A DNA stretch of 64,000 nt from Adineta steineri (GCA_905250115.1 CAJNOI010000009.1:444221-508220); one strand, 5' to 3'. Positions 25,900-38,242 are shown, counted from the stretch's first letter. A program made the numbers and translations. Notes: a model not told the origin generated them from the sequence alone.

Positions 25900-26706
25900 T
25901 TTTTTTTGATAACTAGATAATCTAAAATATTTAATAAGAATAATTTTATTATGAGATCGTCGAAATTAAGTATATACATAAACTTAATAATAGTATTTGA
26001 ATTTATTTTATTCATTAGAAACTATATTAATAAATAATCGTATTAAAAAATATAGATGAATAATTAAACGAAGATCAAGTTAATATATGTTATTACTAAA
26101 TATGAAATTAGCAATTCCAAAATAGTGTTAATACTAATATGAATGTTACATATTTTCTCATCTTAGGAATGTCAAAATAGTATTCAGTTATTATTTTCGA
26201 ATGCAAAAGTCTTGCAAAAGAATTTTTGTGAATATAGAAACCTAAAAAATCTAGGAGGATAAAAACTGCATTATATTATATATTCACAGCCGTTAAAATA
26301 CAACTTACCGTTAAGGATAATATTCTTTCGAAATAATATTATATAGTACTCAAGATTATGACTGCGGTTCTGATTAGTTTCATTATAAATCTTTTGATCG
26401 AACAATCTTACACTTACATCCGCACAGAGTTTCAAGATCAATCAGGGCGTTCTTTTTTTATCAATGTACTGTTTAACACATTCGTCACAATTTATAAACG
26501 AACACGTAATTGATAACGTGATATCCAAAGAAAAATACTTAAGCTGTTACCATTTCTATTATTAAAATAACAAAAAAGAAAACAACAATGACAATAGATT
26601 CCGAACATATTATTCTATGGTTCCATCAATATTATTTACCATACAATCTATACAAATATGAATAACAAAAAGAAGAAAAGCTCTTTGTTTATTTCCATTA
26701 CTAATA
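25900..26706. other. Intergenic, AT-rich
   Basis: Upstream region of the eight-TM gene and 3' flank of the next one. It contains one CACACCC-like motif at 26407-26427 and otherwise only AT-rich sequence. Confidence 0.4.
26407..26427 (+). repeat. CACACCC-type dispersed motif, diverged copy
   Basis: Reads CTTACACTTACATCCGCACAG, a weaker match to the same motif. Confidence 0.3.
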
Positions 26707-27536
26707 TTATTCTGTTTCTGTATGTAATGATACATTTGTCACCAAAAGTGTTGGATTTGTATAATTAAATGAATTCAATTTAAATAAAGTATTTGTTGTA
26801 CTAATAACTAGTGTAAACATCATTCCGCTAATAAATATAAATATAATAAAAAAGATTATTTTACCAATAAGCATTTTATATAATGCTCGTTTATATTTTC
26901 TACCATCATTAACAATTTTTGTTTGAGATAAATTAATTAATAAATCAGTTATCGCCGGTGGACAATATTTAGATGCTGTTTGATATGCATTACCACGACT
27001 TATAGCTAAAATAAGTTGTCGTGTTGGAAGAGAAAATGAAAGTTGATCAAGATCAACATGTATCATTTGATCAGGTGGAATACGTTTTAAATAAATTAAT
27101 CGTCGACGACCACCGATATCAATAGTAACATTCGATGGAATATGAGATAGATTATAATCATGATCATTATTGATATTTTTTGTTTGTCTATTCATCATTC
27201 CAACGAGTAAAGTAAGTTGAGTTTGTAGATTTGCTGGTCTATATGACGAACTTAAAGCAAGAATTTCAGGTAAACGTTGTCGAACAAATATCCATTTTGA
27301 TTTCAATAATTTATTTTCATTTTCCGTTTCATCATTATCATAATATGAAAGTATTGATTTAGTACGAGGACGATCTAATTGAATCATACAAAGTCTTTCA
27401 TTGCTTGATGAATCATACTTATGAAAAGGCTATAATGAATTTTAAAAGGATATTTTCAATTTAGATTAAAATATACCTGTCTAAGAGGTACAAGATATCG
27501 TTGTTTATATTGATATCCAAAGAAATTGGCACTCAT
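26707..27536 (-). CDS. Single-TM protein, function unknown
   Basis: Two exons (27536-27477 and 27429-26707, phase 0) encode 260 residues. The first 200 residues are hydrophilic and basic, without an obvious domain. One strong TM segment (KIIFFIIFIFISGMMFTLVI, about residues 208-230) is followed by a short tail with two N-glycosylation sequons, NYT and NVS. This suggests a type II-like membrane protein with a large cytoplasmic head and a short outer tail, but orientation is inferred from flanking lysines and the sequons. A central stretch (VTIDIGGRRRLIYLKRIPPD) looks structured. I do not recognise the family. Confidence 0.7.
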
Positions 27537-28828
27537 AATTTGTGTTTATAGACGAATATGAATAGTACTTTGTAATTGTATAAATACCAGACAAGAAAAA
27601 ACAAGTCTTGCTTTCTATTACAAATAACATAGATCTTAATCTCGAATAAGCTTGTTTTTCTTCAAAACAAAATCAAGAATCTAAATTTACATTTCTTTTT
27701 TAATTTTAATTCTTAAGTATACGAGCGAAGAGTCTTCATATTCATTTCCGAATGTCACAAAAAAAGACATTGAGATACAATACTATAATCACTTAGAAAA
27801 CGTAATTTTTTTCTTTGTAATACACATCTATGTCGTCATCAGTCAAAAATTAATTAGTTAAAATATACATATGTGAAATCTTTTATTTTTACATGATCGA
27901 TCAAGCGTATGTGTGAAAATAATTATTTTATCAACAACATTTCCGTTTTTTTTCTTCTTATTACTAGGAAACGAAATGTAAAACTATTTATTAATCTTTA
28001 AATTAAATGAAACAGAAAATCAATTGAATATATCTTGCTAATTTTTGTTTTAGCATAAATTGTTCTTCAGATAATTAAATTCGAATATGATTTCTAAGTA
28101 CTTTACTCATTTTCTCAAGAGATCTGACTTACATTCTTGATTAATCATACAACTAAATATCAATCTATTTTACATAATATGAAAGTACATATTCTTGTTC
28201 TTCAAGTTACATATAATTCTTTGATTAGTATTCTTAATTTAGGGATTTCTCATTCCCATATGTACTTATTATACTATCGTTGCGCTTTTCTTTTCTTCTC
28301 CTTATAAGAAAATACAAACTTGTCAGAAGTAAAATCTCGTTTGACTTTGTCGACAAATAAAATCATCAATTATGATTAGAAATATTTTTTTTCTCCTCTT
28401 TTTATTGTCTCTATCCGGTACAAACTCGAAATCATTAAGCATGAACGAGACAATTTATGTTGTCATTTTTCTCTCTATTCTAATTTGAATTTAATTGTAA
28501 TGTTTTTTGTTTTTTGTTATTCTTTGTTTCTTTTTTTGTTCAAAAAAGAAAACTTTTTTTTTTGATCTTTCACATTTCCAGTGCAATATGTGCGAAGCAA
28601 AGAAGAGAAGAAAAAAAGAAGAAGGAAGAAACAGAGCAAAAAAAATTGAACACAGAATTTCAGAAAAAAGAAAAAGACAAATTATACAAAAAAAGAACAA
28701 CCGACTAGTTCCACATGCTAAACTCAATTGCACGGGTATTAAACAATTATCACCATACAAAATAAAAGAATACTCTCTGACTGATTATAAAGATGAGAAA
28801 TCGACCAGCGACTCCTCATTTGCATTTC
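27537..28828. other. Intergenic, low complexity
   Basis: AT-rich, with a strongly strand-biased stretch at 28500-28700 (poly-T then poly-purine). Overlapping ORFs on both strands there are low-complexity and look spurious. It probably includes the 3' end of the neighbouring gene. Confidence 0.4.
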
Positions 28829-29530
28829 TTACGTCCGTTCATAACCTTCATCATCATCTGAAGTTACTGTTTTCGCTGCATAAGCTGCTGCAGCAGCTCG
28901 TTTTTTCTTCTTTTTTTTCATTCGACGATTATTTGCATTTTTTGATGATGATATTGAACCATTTGCACTATGAGTAGAATGCACATTATCAGGATTAGTT
29001 GAATCGGATGAATCACTAAGATTTCCACTCGCATTATTGTCACATTCACGTAATTGTTCAAGTGTTATTATATTATAATGTGAATCAAATACTGCTGGTG
29101 TTAAATCATTCGATGCTCGAACAATACGTATTGCATGTACTTTATCACGTAAAGGATTCATTGTTGAAGGATTTGCATCACGTGTACGACAACCAAAACA
29201 ATTGACTAATGATGACCATAAACTAGATGATTCATTTGGAGAAATTTTTGTATTTGATAAAAGATTATCATTATGATGTATTTGTTGATGATTTTTCTGT
29301 CCAGTTATTATCGTAGGATTACTACTATGTTGTTGTTGTTGATGACGACGAAAAGGTCCTAAACTATTCGTATTCCCTTCCGATATTGGAAATTCATATT
29401 CCATTTTTTGCGAATTTTCACCATGTATTAAACGAGCAACATTAGGTGATTGTCTACGAAATGCTGAAGGAGGATTAAAACCGCCGGTACCACCGATTTC
29501 GGGCGATTGAGACGATTCGGCAGTGCCCAT
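28829..29530 (-). CDS. Putative N-myristoylated Ser/Asn-rich protein, function unknown
   Basis: An uninterrupted 233-residue frame. It starts MGTAESSQ, which fits an N-myristoylation signal (Gly2, small residue at 6). The body is mostly disordered: Gln/His runs (RHQQQQHSSN), a Cys-containing centre SSLVNCFGCRTRDA, then a more ordered piece around KVHAIRIVRAS and YNIITLEQLRE, a Ser/Asn/Asp-rich stretch, a Lys run KKKKKKR next to an Ala run, and an acidic tail. A 5' UTR intron is likely: TTTTCTAG ends 12 bases upstream of the ATG. Membrane anchoring by myristate plus nearby basic residues is an inference. No family recognised. Confidence 0.65.
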   Translation of the reverse strand: MGTAESSQSPEIGGTGGFNPPSAFRRQSPNVARLIHGENSQKMEYEFPISEGNTNSLGPFRRHQQQQHSSNPTIITGQKNHQQIHHNDNLLSNTKISPNESSSLWSSLVNCFGCRTRDANPSTMNPLRDKVHAIRIVRASNDLTPAVFDSHYNIITLEQLRECDNNASGNLSDSSDSTNPDNVHSTHSANGSISSSKNANNRRMKKKKKKRAAAAAYAAKTVTSDDDEGYERT

Positions 29531-32105
29531 TTTGACATCCTAGAAAACAAACAAAAAAAAAAAAGAAATAACATCAAATGTATTTTTAATTACTACTTAA
29601 GAAAATAAATAGTCAATGAAAAAGATACATAACAAAAGTCAACTATTTATATTCTTTATTATACTCTCTAATAATTAGTCTAGATTTTAGATTAAATACT
29701 GATTTTTATTATAAATAAGGAAATTACATCAAATGAGAAAATTTTTATTTTCACATAAATGATTTTTTAACAGTTAGTACTTTTCAATGAATGAATATAT
29801 GTATGCATAAATAATAGAAATTCTATTCAAAATTACATGTCAACTAGAGAGAGAAAGAAAACGATCTTTTCTTCGTTTATAACTTTACTCTCTTTCGCGC
29901 AAGCAGATTCCCGTTATATAAAATATTATTGCTAGTGAACAACCTAGATTCTTCTTCTTTTTTTTTCCCCTCATTTTTCTCCACCTTTTTTGCGGCTCAA
30001 ACAACTCATACTATATACACGCAAACGCTCACATGCAAGAATCATCATGCTAGGAAAAGAAGAAGAAGAAGAATAAGAGAAAGAAAACTATGAGCATGAG
30101 AGCATACGTCCGAAGTGCATGTGAAAGAAACGTTGTTCATCATAACATAACATAGTGCACATTAGAAGGAAAAGAACCAGAAGGAAACCTAAACGCATCC
30201 GCCTATATTTTTTCGTATATGATGCTTTTCTTTTCCCGTTACTATTACTCAGTTTTACATTTCTAATCGACATTATCAATGTCTTTTCATATTAGTAAGA
30301 TCCCTCCAGCTGTATCTGTTGAAAGCCAAATTGGCATTAGAATATGTACTCGTCTCCAACATCTCGATAGAATACGATGCCATTGCGCTAAATAGGAGAA
30401 AAAACTCATCAAGGATTAATCGGTACTTCTCTCTTGCTACTGCTGCTGCTACTGCTGTTGTTGTTGTTATTTCGATAACTAGCACACGTCAACTTGTGCC
30501 AATCTATTTCTTGATCAAGCACCACTAATTGGAGCGTGTGATAGCTCAACTTAATCGTCTATTTGCATTCTATGGAGAGCGAGAGAGAGAGACAGAGACA
30601 GAGAAAAAAAGGGGCAGAGTATATTCCGATCAACAGCGATTATGTCTGACTTTTATATGTAAATCATGCAGGAATAAAACATAGTATAAGTAATGAGAAA
30701 TATACTATTTATTGAACTCAAATGGAAAAATCATGTAAATTATAATCGAAATCGATATATTTGTCTATGTTGACAACTGAAATTGTTTTTTTATAAGTTC
30801 ATGAAAAACATCCGATTATTTGATAGTCTACATAAATCATACAAATATTATTTTCCTGTCTCGTGTATCAATCAAGATTTTGTTTCTCTTATCATGTTTA
30901 ATCGGTAGTATAGTTTTCTCATTTATCATAGTTAATGTATACAAGAAAAAATCGAGCAATATATAATGATAGACTTTGATATGTATACCCAAAAGAATGT
31001 CTACTTACTTGGGATAGGGGACAAGTTATAGAAAAAAATGCTTCTTATTTATCGTTCTATCTAACCAAGCGATTTTGTGCGTGTGACGTGTCGTTGAGCG
31101 ACTCGCGTCGATGGATCACGAAACGACAACGATGAGCGGAACACACCAAACGTAATTATAAGACGGACGAAGAGGGGAAGAAGAAGAATAAGAAGGGCAG
31201 TTGTCTCGTTCCTTTCATCATGTTCATTTTGCCGATGTTGCTATCTTTGTTATATGTTGTATGTTGATGATCTCTGGTCTGTATTGTCTGAATAAACGAC
31301 ACTATGCTCAGTAGTAGTAATAACAAGTCTCTTTCCCCTTCTCTCCCTCTCCCTCTCTCTCTCTCTTTTTAAAAGGCCTATACGACTACTCATTGAATGA
31401 GTGGGCCGACGGGCGAGATCTCGTGCGCATGCTCTTTCTTTCGCTTTCTCGATTTTTCAATACAAAATAATAGAGAAGAAGAAAAAATGCGGCAACATTT
31501 CTTCTTCTTCTTTTTTTCTTCTCTCTCTCTCTTTCTCTCTAGGTTTTTTCTTTTGTTTGTGACAACGAGGCACTAGAGCTAATTGGACCAATGCTGTTAT
31601 TGCAGTTCGGTTAATATTGATGATCGCTCTAGCCAGTTATGAAGTATGTGATGACGTACAAACAATACTACCAACGTTTGTTGCCGTAACAAGACATATT
31701 GATTGATCGTTTACATTTTGATAATCATTTTTCCTAAAATATATGATAATATTTACTTAATATACTAACCCTGACACATTATCAATTGAAAAGAAATTAA
31801 AAGAAATTTTTTCTGCACACAAATGAACAATTGTTCTTATTTAGAAAATTAAATGAACAAAAAAATAAATAAGATTTTCTTGAATAGTTATAAAATATAG
31901 CTAATTTCTGTATATATATATAGTGTAAATATTTGTTATATAGAGTAGTAATATACCTGATATATTCCTTCCTAGTGAGGGCACCACATTACGGATATAT
32001 AGTTATGCGATATAACTTGTATACCTTTACTATGTAACAGAACAAAAACAAATAGTGTCTGACAACTAAACAGTAAACAGATATATATATTATAAAGTAA
32101 CTATA
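29531..32105. other. Divergent intergenic region with simple repeats
   Basis: About 2.6 kb between two divergent gene starts, so promoters and 5' UTR exons are expected. Visible structure is simple sequence: GA repeats at 30576-30604, CT repeats around 31336-31372 and 31518-31546, GAA/GAAGAA tracts, and a TATATA run near 31912-31922. No supported coding region. Confidence 0.4.
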
Positions 32106-32804
32106 ATGGCAGATAATACTGACGATAAAGTAAAAGATGCTCCAGCTCCATGGACTTTAAAGGGTGAGGTAGCTTATGGTTTTATGCATGGATCACGACC
32201 TGCTCAAGAATTATTTAATGAAAATCCTGATCCTATTCAAAGTCCGTTTCGTGGTGGTATGGGTGGATTACTTCTTATTCGTTATACGGATTCACCTGTT
32301 GGTCCTTATGATGAATTAATCTTAATGCCGGGTTCTTATCAATTTCATGATTCGACATATTATCGTATTTCACAAATCTATGTTTCCTCTCTCGATTCAG
32401 TAATTAATGGACGACGTAACTGGGGTATACCTAAGAAATTAGCTCGATTCTCTTGGAAGGATAATAATACATATGTCGAAATATTTTTGCCTGATGCAAA
32501 TGAACCTTTTTGTACAATACGAGTTCAACCACGACTTTACTGTTTACCTGCAAATAGTGCACTAATCCCGTCAAGTTTTCGAACAATTCTTCAACCACCT
32601 CTTGAAGAAAATGATAATAAAAATACTTATTTAAAAACGATTTTATCATCTAATGGATGGTTTCGACCAGTCGTTCAATTAACGGAATTTCGTACTGATG
32701 GAAAAGAAATTCCTTCACATGAAAGTTTACCTATGTATACATATGGTGTTGGTTATGAAGCATTTACACTTATATTTCCTAAAGTCGAAGAAGTTGTTTA
32801 TTAA
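32106..32804 (+). CDS. Acetoacetate decarboxylase-like protein
   Basis: A single-exon, 232-residue protein of the acetoacetate decarboxylase-like superfamily. Typical landmarks are APWTLKGEVAYGF at the N-terminus, a Gly-rich turn GGMGGLLLIRYTDSPVGPYD, the strand LILMPG, and the core RISQIYVSSLDSVINGRRNW followed by GIPKKLARF. In the bacterial enzyme an active-site lysine forms a Schiff base; here KK of GIPKK sits in the conserved loop but I cannot prove it is catalytic. Many eukaryotic members, mostly fungal, have no proven decarboxylase activity. The lack of introns, unlike most neighbours, and the patchy animal distribution of the family suggest horizontal acquisition, which is common in bdelloids. 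An AATAAAA signal follows at about 32815. Confidence 0.85.
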   Translation: MADNTDDKVKDAPAPWTLKGEVAYGFMHGSRPAQELFNENPDPIQSPFRGGMGGLLLIRYTDSPVGPYDELILMPGSYQFHDSTYYRISQIYVSSLDSVINGRRNWGIPKKLARFSWKDNNTYVEIFLPDANEPFCTIRVQPRLYCLPANSALIPSSFRTILQPPLEENDNKNTYLKTILSSNGWFRPVVQLTEFRTDGKEIPSHESLPMYTYGVGYEAFTLIFPKVEEVVY

Positions 32805-34043
32805 ATTTTTTCTATAATAAAATAGAAGAGAACGTGATGTAGACTAGAAAAACTAGCACTACACATTTAGAAAAATATATATATATATATATATTAATCA
32901 ATATAACATAATAAAAGAAAAGGGACGAACAAATTCGTTCCTTTTTCTTTCTCGATCTATTTGCTCAAATAGCAAAAGAAGAAGAAGAAGAAGAAGAAAA
33001 ACACTACTCACTACTTGTTTGCTATTTGATTGACGATTTTTGAGCATTTTCGTTTGTTACATTGTTATTTTATTGAATATTTTGTTTATATGAGCCTTCT
33101 ATCTTGAGGCAAAACAAAAAGAAAAAAAAGAGTTCTTTTATTTTCATCATTACTAATATAGTTTTTAGTATAAATAGATGTAGAATATTTGTATGGCAAT
33201 CGATTGCATATAGAGATAGCATCGATTGAGCCGCAGGGAATTTAATATAACTAGAAAGATCTATAGATTCTATATTCTATTTGGAACACTTAACGAAACG
33301 TTTCTTGACAATAAATAGCGTTCTTAGATATTCTATAAATACGTTCAATAACAAATAAAATAAAAATATCCGACAGTCTAATGTATCAATTAATAAAAAC
33401 AAAAATTCAAAAGAATCTTATCAATATTCGAAGGTCGATTCTCCAAAAAAAATATCATTGTGATGTTACGCGCTATTTTTAGTAATATCAATGATAATAA
33501 ACATTTATCATAATAACTATATAACACAGATGGAAATTATTCATTAAAAAATAAAACTATACGCATACTTTTATCATTACGAATCTACTGTGTATATAAA
33601 GATTATGATATGATATGAAATTATTTAAACGATTTTGTTCGTTTTTGTCAAAATAATAAGTATATTACTCATTGTCAATAACCTTGCCTATTCATCATAT
33701 GGAATTAATTAACGACAGATGTTTGTTCTTTTTTTGTTAATTTTCTTTCAAAAAAGATTACCAATAACATGTATTTCATGATGCATGAAATTGATTATTA
33801 CGTTTGAATGACAAGTCAATATGAACAATGTCATACGTCACAAGTCGAATGTTATTCATTCTTTTATTGAAATGATGCGTAAATATTGTTATCTAATATA
33901 CATTTTTTTGTTGAGTTGATTGATCAAGAGCGACATCACAAGATATGTGATGATATTAGATAGACCCAAGCCCACCTTATTTACACAGAACGAATGAAGA
34001 TAAATTCTCCATTTGTTTTTTCTTATCAACATATATTATAAAG
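32805..34043. other. Intergenic, AT-rich
   Basis: Contains an AT microsatellite (32874-32894), a GAA repeat (32969-32998) and otherwise plain AT-rich DNA before the ABRACL gene. Confidence 0.4.
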
Positions 34044-34307
34044 ATGGCAAATACAGCTCAAGTCGAACATGAAATATCCTTATTAACAAATTTTATTCGT
34101 TCAATTGGTAAACAAAATTCTTCATCGGGTAAATACGAAACAACATTTGGTGATTTATTTCGTAGTGATGAAGTTCAAAATACACTTGAAAGTTTAGCTG
34201 GAACATTAAAAGCTGCTAAACGTCGTAAAGTTGTTAGTTATTCATCGGAATTACTTTTACAAGGTGTTCATGATAAAGAATTGATTACATTAGAAAAAAA
34301 TGAATAA
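34044..34307 (+). CDS. abracl: ABRACL (costars domain) protein
   Basis: An 87-residue, single-exon protein that is almost entirely one costars domain. Landmarks are VEHEISLLTNFIRSIG, then FGDLFRSDEVQNTLESLAGT, the highly conserved LKAAKRRKVVSY, and SSELLLQGVHDKELI near the end. Human ABRACL has about 81 residues, so length fits. Costars proteins act in the cytoplasm on actin dynamics, related to the STARS/ABRA C-terminus. The gene converges on DHX33: only about 100 bases separate the two stop codons, so their 3' UTRs probably overlap. Confidence 0.95.
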   Translation: MANTAQVEHEISLLTNFIRSIGKQNSSSGKYETTFGDLFRSDEVQNTLESLAGTLKAAKRRKVVSYSSELLLQGVHDKELITLEKNE

Positions 34308-34410
34308 TTCACAAAACGTTTTTATTTTTTTTTTCGTTTTCCTTTTTTTTTTATTTGCTAATAAACAAATCACAAATCTTATCACTGATTTGTACAGAAA
34401 AACAAACAAA

Positions 34411-36869
34411 CTATTTCGAAGAAAGACGAGTTTTAAAATATTCCGGATTACTTTCAATAAGCCAGTCCGGTTCAACTACTGTTATATCTCTAAAATAAAT
34501 AATTTAAAAAAACTATTTTATAGAATTAAATCATTTACCGAATAAATCGTTTTGTTGTTTGAATTAATTCAGTAAAAACAACTACGGATGGTTTAGCACC
34601 AAATAATACTGAACTTGGATGAATTTTAACAATATGACGATCATTTATCTTAATTCAGACAAATTCTTCTATGAATTTAGTTTATATTCAAACTTACTGT
34701 ACGATAATCATTTTCCTTCAAATATTCAGCTACATTCATAAATAATCCTTGAGCAAGTGCTTGTCTAAAATCAAAGTTTGTATATATAGCAAAAATGTAT
34801 AGACATATATATTACCGAACAAGACTATATTTTGTTCCACAAGACTTAATATTTAATTGTAATTCAATACAAATACGTCTTAATTGTTTTCGTATTGCAC
34901 ATGCGCGTAATAGATTTCGTCGATTAATTTTATTTATTTGACACCATTCCTAGGCGGGATAAAAAAAAGTTTTTTTGTGTATATGAAAAAAGTTGATAAA
35001 TAATACTTTGGTTTTTTTATTTGAAATAAAAGTTTTATAAACATTTAATAATGTTAAATGATCACCTTCATTCATTGTAAATTTTTGTCTTTGCATTTTC
35101 ATTTTTTCATTTATATTTGATGATGTAAGAAATATTGTATCAACACTCATTATACTAACTAATTTAAGCATTTCTTCTAAACAATTCAGACCAGATGAAG
35201 CTAATAAACAACGTGAGAGTCTAAAGATTAAAATAAAATAAAAATTTTTGATTAGTTAATTTCAAACACAAACTTTGGATCAAGTGGAAAACAAGCCATT
35301 TTTCGTCCATCATCTGTCAATTCATATGTATTATCATTGGATGGTTGTATTGCACAAAGATAAGTCAATTCCCTTAAGGCAGCTGCAATAGATTTTTCAT
35401 CTGGTTTCGATAGAAAATCAAATGTTGAAATATTTGTTATTCCCATTGCAAGAATTTGTAATGCAGCAGTTGCTAAATTACATCGAAGTAATTCAGGTAT
35501 AGGTGTTGATGGTAATTGTTCAAATTCTTCTTCTAAAAAAATATTTAATTAATCGTTGTTATTCTAGAGATTAAAGTTAATAGATAATCTAACCTGGATA
35601 CATGCGATAACATGTTCCTGGACATTCACGTCCAGCACGTCCAGTACGTTGCCATGCTTGTGCTTGTGAGATTTTTTGTACTTGTAATATTTCTAGACCA
35701 GTTTGTGGATTATAAGTTTTCGTTTTAACACGACCACAATCAATAACATGTCGTATACCTGGAATTGTAATTGATGTTTCACCAATATTTGTTGAAACAA
35801 TTACTTTACGAATATCTAAATAGATCATAGAATGTATAAATTATTGACTAAAAGACGATATTTACTTTCAGGTGTTTGTTTAAAAACAAGCATTTGTTTT
35901 ACAGTTGTCATATTTGCATAAAGTGGTAAAGGTATAATTGGTTCTAGGGATTCTGTTCCACTAGCAACAATTTGTTTAATAGTTTTACATATTGAATCAA
36001 TTTCATCTTGTCCTGTAAGAAATATTAATATTCCTTCATTCAATGGTGTTGTTCGATGAATCTATAAAGAGAAGAACAAAATTTTTATTATTATTATTTC
36101 TTTTCTTTTTTTTTACTTGAAATAATGTAATTAATGATGCATGTATATAATCTGTTTGTGTTTCTTGTACATGAAAAACATCAATAGGATATTGTCGACC
36201 TTGTAGATATAGAACAGGTGCTTGATTAAAATAATTTGAAAATAAATCCACATTCATTGTAGCAGACATAACTAAAACATGTAATGAATTTTTTTGTGAT
36301 TTTTTACGATATTCTAATGCTTGTTTAACGATTCCGAAAAGAAGATCTGTATGTAATGTACGTTCATGTGCTTCATCCAAAATAATTATTGAATATTGTC
36401 GAAGATATGGATCAAGTAATGCTTCACGTAATAACATACCATCAGTCATATATTTTATTTTTGTTCGACGACTTATTGCTTCATCAAAACGAACACTATA
36501 ACCAATAAGTTCACCACAATTTTGATTAACTTCACTTGCAACACGTTCAGCAACTGATATAGCAGCAACACGACGCGGTTGTGTACAAGCAATTAAATTT
36601 TTATTTCGTTGTGATTTTTTATTTAGAAGATTTTTGAATTTTTTCTCTCGAGCTTCATAAAGAAAACGTGGTATTTGTGTTGTTTTACCACAACCTGTTT
36701 CACCAAGAAATATACAACAATCATTACTAAATACGGTTTGAATGATTTTTTTTCGCATCGAATGAATTGGAAGTTGATTTGGAGATGTTATTGGATTCAT
36801 TATTGTCGATGATGATAGATCTTGACTATCAACAACCATCGGAGAATGATCAGGTGGTGCTTTTACCAT
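34411..36869 (-). CDS. dhx33: DEAH-box RNA helicase DHX33
   Basis: Nine exons (36869-36117, 36061-35866, 35815-35594, 35532-35274, 35220-35007, 34949-34816, 34764-34698, 34648-34539, 34489-34411), all phases matching, encode 677 residues; human DHX33 has about 707. Motifs in order are [11 protein letters not shown], Ia [32 protein letters not shown] and [10 protein letters not shown], followed by winged-helix/HA2 ([28 protein letters not shown]) and the OB-fold end ([19 protein letters not shown]). DHX33 acts in rRNA transcription and ribosome biogenesis and as an RNA sensor in vertebrates. The DHX33 assignment rests on the DFLSKP and [13 protein letters not shown] segments and the compact length without extra N-terminal domains. 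Confidence 0.93.
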
Positions 36870-37865
36870 TGATAGAGAAAACGAGATGAATATTAAAGAT
36901 CACAAGATTGATTTTTTTTTCTTCATGGACATATATCTTTGAAATTATTTTCATTCGTTATATTGTCTAGATCCATTCATAATTAAGATACTTGATCAAT
37001 TCATCTGTAAAGACTGACATCTACCGAAGATATTTTACAATGAAGGTTTAGAAATCAATATTTAAACTCTTAGACAATATTCATTTTGTCGAAAAGGATA
37101 GTTTCAAGTATTTCCGTTATAGTTTGATCAAAATGATTGACTGAGTTATGAGAACAAAAATATTTTATAATTAGTTTTTCATGACGAATGTCTTGAGAGA
37201 AAACACTATATTATAATGTTTAAAATAATATTTCAAGGCAATATTGATTTTTCTTCTCTATAAGTATGTTTCCGTTAGTAGTTTTAAAAATCAGTCTGTT
37301 TAATTAAAATATTACGGAAATACTTGAGTATTTCTTTTTCCGAGAGAATCCATTTTTGGCTAAATTCGATACTATTTTTATCTCTAGGCAAATAACGATA
37401 ATAAATTCATAATATAAACATTTGCTTGTTTGACCCTACTTATGTTTGTAAATCAATTTCAATTTATTTTGTTCTAATGAAACAAGTACTGTTTCATATT
37501 TATACAAGAAAAAGAAAAAAAAATGCTTTTTACAAGCTCAAACAAAAGTTTAATGATATCATTGATATTTTTTTTGAAGAGTGCAAACGAATATTTGACT
37601 AGATGGAAATAACAAAACGAACAACAACAACAACAAGAAGAAAAATAGAGTACCAACATCATATACATTATTATTCTATATACAAATGTCTATCGATATG
37701 ATGAGCATTCTCTGTGATTATATTATAAACTAATATTTGTTGTTGAGTTTTTATATTTTTAAGAAAATTATTGATCATTACACTATATCGCCGAGCTAAA
37801 AAATAACAACAAAAAAAATAAATTAATAAGAATAAAATTTTTAAAAGGAAAAAAAGCATATAAGC
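36870..37865. other. Intergenic with a foldback
   Basis: AT-rich region upstream of DHX33. An inverted repeat occupies about 37092-37345; the rest is AT-rich without coding signal, up to the hAT-like element at 37866. Confidence 0.4.
37092..37345. repeat. Foldback element (inverted repeat)
   Basis: A perfect 14-base inverted core, TCAAGTATTTCCGT at 37106-37119 and its complement at 37314-37327, sits inside longer imperfect arms of about 45 bases. No clear target duplication was found, so this may be an old MITE or a simple palindrome. Confidence 0.4.
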
Positions 37866-38189
37866 TAGGGAACTGCAAAGTGGTCCCGGAACCAGGACGA
37901 AAATTGGCAGCTAATACCTCAATGTTTTTATCAAGTATGAGACCAGAATTTGTCTTTAATTAAAAATTGACAAATGTGTTATTTTATAGTTCAAGAAAAA
38001 CCGTATAGATTGAATTTACAATCGAAAAAGCGAGAATTTTCGTGAACTTCATATTTTTTTTGCATAAATGCAGACAACACCATAATTATTCTTAAGCTTT
38101 TATCAAGACCGAGACCACCGAGACCGGGACCAAAAAGATATCTACCAAGACCGAGACCGGGACCAAAAAAGTGATTTTGCAGTTCCCTA
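37866..38189. mobile_element. Non-autonomous hAT-like MITE
   Basis: A 324-base element with perfect 14-base terminal inverted repeats (TAGGGAACTGCAAA) and an exact 8-base flanking duplication ATATAAGC (37858-37865 and 38190-38197). TSD length and the TAGGG terminus fit the hAT superfamily. Near the right end it has a short internal repetition of GACCGAGACCGGGACCAAAA. It has no coding capacity. It lies 53 bases past the stop codon of the NCAM-like gene, so it is probably part of that gene's 3' UTR or its terminator region. Confidence 0.85.
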
Positions 38190-38242
38190 ATATAAGCATT
38201 AGCAATCTAGATAGAGCAAATTAATTTAGTACATATATTTTT

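Noticed and set aside
28491-28977. Overlapping Lys/Phe-rich ORFs on both strands
   Set aside because: Both arise from the same poly-T/poly-purine tract, have no domain, and one runs antisense into the gene at 28829-29530.
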